Assembly (NCBI GenBank): GCA_019752915.1
Contig: JAIELO010000357.1
Coordinates: 1 to 9,122 of the forward strand
Length of the DNA: 9,122 bases
Direction: 5' to 3'
DNA from: Burkholderiaceae bacterium
GTDB lineage: Bacteria; Pseudomonadota; Gammaproteobacteria; Burkholderiales; Burkholderiaceae_D
Each line of letters begins with the position of its first letter. Position 1 is the first letter of the stretch. Positions 1 to 5,744 of the stretch are shown here, one piece after another. A program made the translations under genes and the position numbers. The notes beneath the pieces were generated by a model that searched no databases, was not told where the DNA came from, and saw only the letters and a program-made list of their open reading frames with translations.

Positions 1-1
1 C

Positions 2-1627
2 AATCCGAAATTCATCACCACCTCGGATGGCACCAAGGCGCTGGTGGGTGGCACGGTCGGCCCGACCGGTGGCGTATCGTTCGAGCCGATCTTCCGTCAG
101 TCCTACGTGAAATCGCAGGTACTCGATCTGGATGGCACCTATGATGGTGATAACTGGAAGCTGCATGGTCAGGCTGGTACTACCAAGGGTTCGGGCGGTA
201 GTGATCACGACCGCAATTTCTGGTTCGTCGGCGATACGCTGACCACCTTCAACCTCGCACCTGATACGTACGAAGTGAAATACCAGAACATCAACCCGCT
301 CGATCCGAGCAAGCTGGTACTGCAGAATGCGCGCGACTGGGTGCGTCGCATGGAGACCAAAGAGAACTATGCGCAGGCTGACCTGACGCTGGATCTGAAT
401 GGTGACTTCTTCAAGTCGGTGAAGTTTGGTGCCAAGCTGCGTGATACCACGGTGCAGAATCGTCGCGTCATCGGTAAGGTCGGTCCGGGCAGTACGGGCT
501 GGCAGTCGTTCACGCTGGCTGATCTGTCGACAGGCGCCTCGCCGATGCTCAGTCAGGCCGCCGCCACGGCCGGCTCGCTAACCCAGTACGCCTGGGTCGA
601 TGATGGTCTGGCTTATTCCAAAGGCTTTGCGATGTACGACAAAGGCATGGTGTATGCCGAGTCGAAGAACGAGTACTACCGCATCAAGGAAAAAATCTAC
701 GCGACCTATGCGCGCGCAGACTTTGCCACCGGCCAGTGGCGCGGTGATTTCGGTGCCCGTATCGTCAAGACCGACCAGACTTCGGAAGCCTATCAGGATC
801 TGAAAGGTACCGGTAACTATGTGCTGGGCAATACCACGCGCAGCTACACCGATGTGCTGCCGAATCTGAATGCGGTGTACTCGGTCAACAAGGAGCTGCT
901 GGTGCGCGGTGCGGTAGCACGCGTGATGGCCCGTAATACCTACAGCGATCTGAGCGCCAGTACCGAAGTCAGTGGCACCACCAATGCGGCCACCGCCGGC
1001 AATCCGCTGCTCAAGCCTTATCACGCCAATCAGGCCGAACTGGGCGCCGAGTGGTACTACGCCGATGCATCGCTGCTGTCGGCCACCGTATTTGCCAAGA
1101 AGCTCGACACCTTCATCTACACCAAGTCGGCGCAGGAAACCGTGGCCGGTGTGGTGCGCACGGTAACCCGTCCGTACAACGCTAACAACGGCGAAACCGT
1201 CAACGGTCTGGAACTGCAATGGCAGCAAGCCTTTAGCAGCGGCTTCGGTGCGGTGGTCAACTACACCTTCACCGATGCTAAGACCGGCGCCAACGAAGGT
1301 GGCCAGAAGTTGAACGTGGTGGGTAATTCGCGCAATCAGGCGAATCTGACGGGCTTCTACGAGAAAGACGGCTACAGCGTGCGTCTGTCGTATAACTACC
1401 GTTCCAAGGCTTACGGTGCGCTCGACGAAGGTGGTCAGGATGTGACCAGTGCCTACGGTCAGTGGGATGCGTCGGCTAGCTGGGATATCACGCCGAAGGT
1501 CAGCCTGTATCTGACGGCAGTAAATATCGGTAACGCGGTGATTCGTACCAACACGACCGATGGCCTGCCGGTGGGCGTGTATGAAAACGGTGCACGTTAC
1601 AGTCTGGGTGTTAAAGCCAAGTTCTAA
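2..1627 (+). CDS. TonB-dependent outer-membrane receptor, C-terminal part (5' end outside window)
   Basis: Outer-membrane beta-barrel receptor that would import a ligand (siderophore, carbohydrate or similar) using TonB/ExbBD energy. The frame is open from base 2, so the GTG at 44 is an internal valine codon and not a start; 541 residues are visible, roughly the second half or more of such a receptor, and the plug domain with the TonB box lies upstream. Alternating aromatic/polar beta-strand stretches run to the end, and the protein finishes in Ala-Lys-Phe, the terminal phenylalanine expected of an outer-membrane protein recognised by the BAM complex. Stretches such as YATYARADF, RGDFGARIVKT and the late NLTGFYEKDG and LYLTAVNIGN segments resemble the Xanthomonas/Caulobacter-type receptors (TIGR01782-like), many of which are tied to carbohydrate use. 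The next gene downstream encodes a sugar-binding protein, which fits a carbohydrate ligand, but the substrate cannot be read from sequence. Confidence 0.9.
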   Translation, partial: NPKFITTSDGTKALVGGTVGPTGGVSFEPIFRQSYVKSQVLDLDGTYDGDNWKLHGQAGTTKGSGGSDHDRNFWFVGDTLTTFNLAPDTYEVKYQNINPLDPSKLVLQNARDWVRRMETKENYAQADLTLDLNGDFFKSVKFGAKLRDTTVQNRRVIGKVGPGSTGWQSFTLADLSTGASPMLSQAAATAGSLTQYAWVDDGLAYSKGFAMYDKGMVYAESKNEYYRIKEKIYATYARADFATGQWRGDFGARIVKTDQTSEAYQDLKGTGNYVLGNTTRSYTDVLPNLNAVYSVNKELLVRGAVARVMARNTYSDLSASTEVSGTTNAATAGNPLLKPYHANQAELGAEWYYADASLLSATVFAKKLDTFIYTKSAQETVAGVVRTVTRPYNANNGETVNGLELQWQQAFSSGFGAVVNYTFTDAKTGANEGGQKLNVVGNSRNQANLTGFYEKDGYSVRLSYNYRSKAYGALDEGGQDVTSAYGQWDASASWDITPKVSLYLTAVNIGNAVIRTNTTDGLPVGVYENGARYSLGVKAKF

Positions 1628-1651
1628 ACGTCGTCCGGCGCATGCGATACG

Positions 1652-1684
1652 GGAGTGTTGTATCCATGCGTCTGACAACACTCC
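1652..1684 (+). terminator. Hairpin after the TonB receptor gene, possible terminator
   Basis: A perfect 10-bp inverted repeat, GGAGTGTTGT at 1652-1661 and ACAACACTCC at 1675-1684, with a 13-nt loop, starts 24 bp after the receptor stop codon. A second short pair, CCGGCG at 1635-1640 and CGCCGG at 1688-1693, could extend the structure outward. No T-run follows, so it is not a textbook intrinsic terminator; it could equally stabilise the receptor mRNA 3' end. Confidence 0.5.
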
Positions 1685-1722
1685 GGACGCCGGGCAGGAC
1701 TCCGCTCGGCGTTCATCTCCGT

Positions 1723-1728
1723 TATAAT
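1723..1728 (+). promoter_or_regulatory. Candidate -10 box for the binding protein/two-component operon
   Basis: A perfect TATAAT lies 28 bp upstream of the GTG start of the binding-protein gene. No hexamer resembling TTGACA is found 16-18 bp further upstream, and there is no TG extension, so the promoter may need an activator. Initiation about 7 bp downstream would leave a short leader of roughly 20-25 nt. Only the box is visible; transcription is inferred. Confidence 0.5.
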
Positions 1729-1756
1729 CATGACACTGTTTTATTCGGGATAACGA

Positions 1757-3175
1757 GTGACTGCGTCGAAAGAAAATGTAGCCGTGCCTTGGTTTTCCCG
1801 GTTACCTTCTGGCGCACTTGCTACTTTGCTGCTGGCCGCGTCGCTGCCCGCTGGCGCGGCAACCCAGCATCCTTCTTCCGCTTCATCGTCCTCTCAGGCT
1901 GCCCAGAATATTGCTGGCAGCGCTGCCAGCAGTAGCAGTAGCGCCGCGCCGACTACCCTGCAGGTGCTGCACTGGTGGACCGCCAGTAGCGAACGTAAAG
2001 CCGCCAATGCGCTGGCTGCACGCATGGCCGATGAAGGTCTGGAATGGAAGGACGCAGCGATCCCCGGTGGTGCCGGACTCGGTGCCGGTAAAGTTCTGAA
2101 GAGCCGAGTGTTGGCAGGCGACGCGCCCGAAGTAACCCAGATTATCGGCGTGTCGGTTGCCGAATGGGCGGAACTGGGACTGCTGCTGGAAATCGATAAT
2201 GTGGCCGCTGCCGCCAACTGGAACGCGGTGCTGTTTCCCACCATTTCTAACCTGATTCGCCATCGCAAACACGTGGTCGCCGCGCCACTGGGCATCCATC
2301 GCATCAATACCCTGTTCTACAACCGTAGCATACTGGCCCAGCACAAGCTGGCGCCGCCGCAGAACTGGGCCGAGTTCCAGAATGTGGTGTTGCGGCTGAA
2401 AGCGGCGGGGGTGCAGCCACTGGCGCAAAGCAGCGAAGCGTGGCAGGTGGCAGCACTGTTCGAGAATCTGGTACTGGCTGAATCTGGCCCCGAGTTCTAT
2501 CGCGATCTGTTTGTACGGCGCGATCCGGCTGCGGCAGCGGACCGGCGCACTGCCGAAGCACTCGAGCGTTTGCGCACTGTGAAGGGCTGGATCAGCAATC
2601 AGCTGGACGAACGTCCGTGGCCCGAGGTGGTGCGCCAGTTCGCCCGCAAGGACGCGGCGATGATGATCATGGGCGACTGGGCCAAGCCGGAACTGGTCGA
2701 GCGCGGCATGGTGCTCGATGAGGACTTCGCCTGCGGCACGGCGCCCGGGACGGGGCGCTACCATCTGTACAGCGTCGATACTCTGACCATGTTTGCCGGT
2801 GATTACCGCCACATGCCGGCGCAGGAGCGCATGGCGCGGCTGCTGGTGACGCCCGCCGTGCAGGCCGAGTACAACCAGCTGAAAGGCGCTGTGCCGGTGC
2901 GCCGTGATGCCGACGTTAGCCGCATGGATAGTTGTGCACGCGCCTCGTGGCGCAGCTTTGCGCAGGGCGCCGCCGCGCAGGCACCGAGTCTGGTGCACCG
3001 CATGGCTACCGAAGAGACCAGCCGCGACGCCATCATCGCGGAGATTCACCGATTTTTTCTGGACGATAAAGCCACACCAGCCGAGGCCCAGCGCCGACTG
3101 GGTGCGCTGTTCCGATTATTTAACCTGAGAAGCCAAGGAGCCTTCGGTGCGCAAAATCCTGATCGTAGACGATGA
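1757..3175 (+). CDS. Periplasmic sugar-binding protein (ABC family 1, GtsA-like), likely sensory
   Basis: Extracellular solute-binding protein of 472 residues that should bind a sugar in the periplasm. Residues 1-34 form a signal peptide (Arg15, hydrophobic 20-30, cleavage after Ala-Gly-Ala34). A Ser/Ala-rich linker spans about 40-66, then the mature fold starts with LQVLHWW, the tryptophan pair typical of glucose-binding GtsA-like proteins. The motif MGDWAK (Asp307, Trp308) is a family hallmark. There is no lipobox cysteine. The segment corresponding to the Trp-containing HSTNWVW region I recall from GtsA reads IHRINTLFYN here, so ligand contacts may differ. The start is GTG with GGGA at 1747-1750 upstream; a GTG eight codons later is an alternative. 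The gene overlaps the response regulator by 29 bp and no permease or ATPase genes follow, so I infer a role as sensor subunit rather than transporter part. In Pseudomonas a glucose ABC transporter is linked to the GltR/GtrS two-component system, a possible parallel. Confidence 0.88.
   Translation: MTASKENVAVPWFSRLPSGALATLLLAASLPAGAATQHPSSASSSSQAAQNIAGSAASSSSSAAPTTLQVLHWWTASSERKAANALAARMADEGLEWKDAAIPGGAGLGAGKVLKSRVLAGDAPEVTQIIGVSVAEWAELGLLLEIDNVAAAANWNAVLFPTISNLIRHRKHVVAAPLGIHRINTLFYNRSILAQHKLAPPQNWAEFQNVVLRLKAAGVQPLAQSSEAWQVAALFENLVLAESGPEFYRDLFVRRDPAAAADRRTAEALERLRTVKGWISNQLDERPWPEVVRQFARKDAAMMIMGDWAKPELVERGMVLDEDFACGTAPGTGRYHLYSVDTLTMFAGDYRHMPAQERMARLLVTPAVQAEYNQLKGAVPVRRDADVSRMDSCARASWRSFAQGAAAQAPSLVHRMATEETSRDAIIAEIHRFFLDDKATPAEAQRRLGALFRLFNLRSQGAFGAQNPDRRR
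3135..3140 (+). promoter_or_regulatory. Ribosome binding site of the response regulator, inside the upstream gene
   Basis: AAGGAG ends 6 nt before the GTG at 3147. It lies inside the coding region of the binding-protein gene, which supports this GTG start and suggests translational coupling between the two genes. Confidence 0.75.
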
Positions 3176-3854
3176 CCAGAAGACCAGGGAGCTGCTCAAG
3201 ACCTATCTGGAAAAGAATCAGTATGAAGTCCTCCTGTCGCACAACGGCGAGAGCTTTCTGGCCGCGCTCCAGCAGTATGCGGAGCAGCTGTCGCTGGTCA
3301 TACTCGATGTGATGCTGCCCGATACCGACGGTTTCGCTTTGTGCAAACAGGTGCGTCAGCGCTCGAACGTGCCGATCATAATGCTGACCGCCAGTTCCGA
3401 TGAAACCGACCGCATCGTCGGACTGGAGCTGGGCGCGGACGATTACATTGCCAAGCCTTACAGCCCGCGCGAACTACTGGCGCGCATCAAGGCGATTCTG
3501 CGGCGCACGGCGCAGGAAGCGCCCAGCGTGCGTTACTACCGTTTTGTCGGCTTTACGCTCGATCTCGCAGAGCGCAAGGTGATCGCGCAGGATGGCCAGC
3601 TGGTGGCGCTGACGGGGCTGGACTTCCAGCTGCTGAAATACTTCGTCGAACATCCCGGCGTGGTGCTCGATCGCAGCGTATTGTGCGAAGAAACCCGCGG
3701 GCGCGATGCCGGGCCACTGGACCGATCACTGGATGTACAGATCAGTCGCCTGCGGCTGCGCCTCAATGACGATGGCAAGCAGCCGGCCCTGATTAAAACC
3801 GTGCGCGGCGCCGGTTATGTTTTCTCGGCCGATGTCGCGGTGGCCCATGCCTAG
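3147..3854 (+). CDS. OmpR-family two-component response regulator
   Basis: DNA-binding response regulator of 235 residues, the usual length of the OmpR/PhoB family. The receiver domain (about 1-120) has the acidic pocket Asp8-Asp10, phospho-acceptor Asp54 in LDVMLPDTDG, Thr81 and Lys103 followed by Pro104. The C-terminal winged helix (about 130-228) shows the typical LTGLDFQLLKYF start, the recognition-helix region with SLDVQISRLRLRL and the final wing IKTVRGAGYVF. It starts at GTG behind a good AAGGAG and overlaps the sugar-binding protein gene by 29 bp; the kinase gene begins within its last codons. It is therefore the cognate partner of that kinase. Likely targets are the upstream TonB receptor gene, its own operon or sugar catabolic genes outside the window, but no binding repeats were identified that prove this. 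It resembles the GltR-type regulators of Pseudomonas glucose uptake; that assignment is tentative. Confidence 0.95.
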   Translation: MRKILIVDDDQKTRELLKTYLEKNQYEVLLSHNGESFLAALQQYAEQLSLVILDVMLPDTDGFALCKQVRQRSNVPIIMLTASSDETDRIVGLELGADDYIAKPYSPRELLARIKAILRRTAQEAPSVRYYRFVGFTLDLAERKVIAQDGQLVALTGLDFQLLKYFVEHPGVVLDRSVLCEETRGRDAGPLDRSLDVQISRLRLRLNDDGKQPALIKTVRGAGYVFSADVAVAHA

Positions 3855-5322
3855 ATTCAGCCGGCCGCTGTGGCAAACGCTCTGGCAAAAACGGTGGCCC
3901 ACCTCGCTGCTGGGACGGCTGGCACTGGTGATGGTGGCCGGTCTACTGGTGACTCAGCTGGCGGCGAGCTATATCTGGGCCAGCCAGCTGCGCGCCAAGG
4001 CGCAGGTGGAAGTGCAATCGGCCTCGCAATATGTGGCACACGGTGCGTCCGGGGCGATCCGCTTCTTCCGCAGCCTGCCAGCTAACTATCGGCAGCTGCT
4101 GATCCAGCAGTTGCGCGAGATGGGTGGTACGCGCTTCTTCGTGAACTTCAACCATGCCTATGTACCGGTGCAGAGTATTGCGGCTAACCCGCTGGCCGAA
4201 CGGGCGCTGGAAAGTGTGGCGCGCACCCTGAAAAGCGATTTACCGCAATCGCCGCCGTCGCATCTGGCGTTTGCCTGGCCGGATCAGCTGGTGGTGTCGG
4301 AGGATGGTGCCAAGCTCAATGACTTGCCGGATGCGTGGGTGCAGCACATCCTGCTGCTCAAGCCCGACCCGGCGCCGGTACTGGTGATCCAGACCGAAAT
4401 CGAAGCGGGCAACTGGCTGTATCTGGCGGCACTGATGCCGAATCCCTATTTCCTGAGCAGTAATGATCCGCTGGCGTGGGACCGGCTGGCGTTGCAAGGT
4501 GTGTCGCTGGCGGTGGTGCTGCTACTGTGCCTGCTGGTAGTGCGCTGGATTACCCGGCCACTGGCGGCGCTGTCCGACGCGGCCGCCGCTTTCGGGCAAG
4601 GGCAGGACGACAAGGCGCTGCCGTTGCCGGAGACTGGCAGCCGCGAATTCATTAATACGGCGCGCGCGTTCAGCGCCATGCGCGAACGCATCCAGCGCTA
4701 TATCGAAGACCGCGAGCGCCTGTTTATCTCGATCTCGCACGACCTGCGCACACCGATCACTCGCCTCAAGCTGCGCGCCGAACTACTGGACGACGAGGCG
4801 CTGCGCAACGAGTTCGAGGAAGATCTGGACGAGCTGGATATGATGGTGAAGGGCGCCCTGCAATGCGTGAAGGATAGTGACATCCATGAAAATCCGGCGG
4901 AAGTGAAGCTTGACGCGATGCTGGGACGGCTGGTGCGCAGTGCGCATCTCGCCGGTCACGAGGTGGGCTATCAGGACAGCGGCATCAGTGTGCGTGCCAA
5001 GCCGCTGGCGCTGAAACGCGCCATGGGCAATCTGCTCGATAACGCGCTGTTCTATGGCAAACGTGCGGAGATTAGTGTCACGCGCAGCGACGGCATGGTG
5101 GCAATTACCGTGCGCGATCATGGGCCCGGCGTGCCCGAAGATGCGCTGGCCAGTCTGTTTGATCCCTACGTGCGGCTGGCGCATGGGCGCGAGCAGAATG
5201 ACGGCGGTATGGGGCTGGGCTTGGGCATTGCGCGCAGCGTAGTGGACGCACATGGCGGCCAGTTGCAACTGTCGAACCACCCGCAAGGCGGCCTGAATGC
5301 GGTGATCCGGCTGCCTGCCTGA
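3847..5322 (+). CDS. EnvZ-type membrane sensor histidine kinase
   Basis: Inner-membrane sensor kinase of 491 residues from the ATG at 3847, which overlaps the regulator stop by 8 bp; in-frame ATGs at 3832 and 3817 would add 5 or 10 residues. Membrane helix 1 spans about 25-44 and helix 2 about 216-236, enclosing a periplasmic domain of about 170 residues without a family I can name. A HAMP linker follows (about 236-290). The H-box FISISHDLRTPITR carries the phosphorylated His298. The ATPase domain has the N-box (Asn395 to Asn399), the G1 box DHGPGVP starting at Asp424 and the G2 box GGMGLGLG from 453. All catalytic motifs are intact, so it should autophosphorylate and serve the adjacent regulator. 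The periplasmic domain is the plausible docking site for the sugar-binding protein encoded two genes upstream, as with ChvE and VirA; this is inferred from gene order only. Confidence 0.94.
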   Translation: MPRFSRPLWQTLWQKRWPTSLLGRLALVMVAGLLVTQLAASYIWASQLRAKAQVEVQSASQYVAHGASGAIRFFRSLPANYRQLLIQQLREMGGTRFFVNFNHAYVPVQSIAANPLAERALESVARTLKSDLPQSPPSHLAFAWPDQLVVSEDGAKLNDLPDAWVQHILLLKPDPAPVLVIQTEIEAGNWLYLAALMPNPYFLSSNDPLAWDRLALQGVSLAVVLLLCLLVVRWITRPLAALSDAAAAFGQGQDDKALPLPETGSREFINTARAFSAMRERIQRYIEDRERLFISISHDLRTPITRLKLRAELLDDEALRNEFEEDLDELDMMVKGALQCVKDSDIHENPAEVKLDAMLGRLVRSAHLAGHEVGYQDSGISVRAKPLALKRAMGNLLDNALFYGKRAEISVTRSDGMVAITVRDHGPGVPEDALASLFDPYVRLAHGREQNDGGMGLGLGIARSVVDAHGGQLQLSNHPQGGLNAVIRLPA

Positions 5323-5346
5323 GCGACCGGCGGGGCTGCCAGTCGC
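5323..5346 (+). other. Small hairpin directly after the kinase stop codon
   Basis: GCGAC at 5323-5327 pairs with GTCGC at 5342-5346; after one mismatch GGC at 5329-5331 pairs with GCC at 5338-5340. The 3' arm is also the 5' arm of the larger downstream hairpin, so the two structures exclude each other. Its function is unknown; it may protect the operon mRNA end. Confidence 0.4.
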
Positions 5347-5405
5347 GCCAGATTGCGCTCCATCCCCTGATTTTTGCGTTTCGTCGCAACTGGCGCGACG
5401 CTGGC
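5338..5405 (+). other. Large imperfect hairpin (inverted repeat) between kinase and small ORF
   Basis: GTCGCGCCAG at 5342-5351 pairs with CTGGCGCGAC at 5390-5399, and across a single bulged A, TTGCG at 5353-5357 pairs with CGCAA at 5385-5389. Four more pairs (5338-5341 with 5402-5405) follow a 2-nt bulge. That gives about 19 base pairs around a 27-nt loop. The only T-run lies inside the loop, so it does not look like an intrinsic terminator. It sits in the 3' leader of the kinase operon and immediately upstream of the -10 box of the small gene. Confidence 0.6.
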
Positions 5406-5423
5406 CATGTGCATGGCTATAGT
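5404..5423 (+). promoter_or_regulatory. Candidate -10 box with abutting palindrome, promoter of the 59-aa gene
   Basis: TATAGT at 5418-5423 is a good -10 box 34 bp before the ATG at 5458. The palindrome GCCATG-TG-CATGGC (5404-5417) touches it directly and fills the spacer between -10 and a poor -35 region. A protein bound there would block RNA polymerase, so it is a candidate operator. Only one copy is seen. Confidence 0.4.
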
Positions 5424-5457
5424 GCTCACATACCGCAACGTTTACAAGGAGCGCAAC

Positions 5458-5637
5458 ATGAACATCGCAAAAAACATGGAAGTCATCTTCCTCGCCGCCA
5501 CCGTCCTGCTGGGCAGCTACGCTTACACCAGCAGCGCCGCCCAGAAAGCCGCCGCACTGGCACCGATCGCGCAAGTGAATCAGGCCGACGTGCAAGTGGT
5601 CTTGGTCAAAGGCCATCGCCTGACTGCCAAGGCCTGA
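5458..5637 (+). CDS. Small exported or membrane-anchored protein of unknown function (59 aa)
   Basis: A 59-residue protein whose start is fixed by AAGGAG at 5446-5451, 6 nt before the ATG; the frame stays open upstream to 5374 but those codons overlap the promoter. Lys5 is followed by a hydrophobic stretch (Val9-Tyr23, with IFLAATVLLG) ending in Ser-Ser-Ala-Ala28, which can be a signal peptide cleaved near Ala27/Ala28 or a single membrane anchor. The remaining about 30 residues are Ala/Val-rich, ending in QVVLVKGHRLTAKA. No enzymatic motif is visible. It resembles families of short exported proteins beginning with a Lys-Asn-Met/Ile-Glu-x-Ile-Phe signature that I recall from Oxalobacteraceae; that memory needs a database search. 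It has its own promoter and lies between the sensory operon and the DUF2807 gene, so it is probably transcribed alone. Confidence 0.7.
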   Translation: MNIAKNMEVIFLAATVLLGSYAYTSSAAQKAAALAPIAQVNQADVQVVLVKGHRLTAKA

Positions 5638-5685
5638 ACGCCAACTGCCTGAGTTACCCGTCTTGCCCGTTGTGTGCGGCAGGGC

Positions 5686-5694
5686 TGCTAGAAT
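5686..5694 (+). promoter_or_regulatory. Extended -10 promoter of the DUF2807/Sel1 unit
   Basis: TGCTAGAAT combines a TG extension with the -10 hexamer TAGAAT (5689-5694). TTGCCC at 5663-5668 is a possible -35 but with a long 20-bp spacer. Transcription would begin near 5701, leaving a leader of about 44 nt before the ATG at 5745. The leader opens with a GC-rich hairpin (5704-5721). Confidence 0.5.
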
Positions 5695-5703
5695 TGTGCG
5701 ACA

Positions 5704-5721
5704 CCGCCCGCGCGCGGACGG
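5704..5721 (+). other. GC-rich hairpin at the predicted mRNA 5' end
   Basis: CCGCCCG at 5704-5710 and CGGACGG at 5715-5721 pair with one mismatch around a CGCG loop. It lies just downstream of the predicted start of transcription and 11 nt ahead of the GAGGAG ribosome site. It may protect the 5' end; a regulatory role is speculative. Confidence 0.35.
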
Positions 5722-5744
5722 CAAACACCTGTGAGGAGTTCGAG

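Noticed and set aside
44..46. GTG at 44 as start of the receptor gene
   Set aside because: The frame is open to the window edge, there is no signal peptide or plug domain after it, and the residues before it are in keeping with a receptor.
578..1681. 367-aa open frame on the minus strand opposite the TonB receptor
   Set aside because: It is antisense to a clear receptor gene, its protein has no recognisable motif, and long antisense frames are expected in GC-rich coding DNA.
1883..3049. 388-aa open frame on the minus strand opposite the sugar-binding protein
   Set aside because: Low-complexity His/Arg/Gln-rich translation without domain features; a shadow of the plus-strand gene.
5366..5384. 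T-run at 5370-5374 as part of an intrinsic terminator
   Set aside because: The T-run lies in the loop of the long hairpin and does not follow a stem of its own.
4783..5724. 313-aa minus-strand frame crossing the kinase end, the intergenic region and the small gene
   Set aside because: It has no ribosome site or domain, and it runs through a promoter, a hairpin and two better supported genes.
5409..5744. N-terminal extension of the DUF2807 protein by 112 residues
   Set aside because: The extension overlaps the small gene and the promoter, has no family features, and the signal peptide and GAGGAG site fix the start at 5745.
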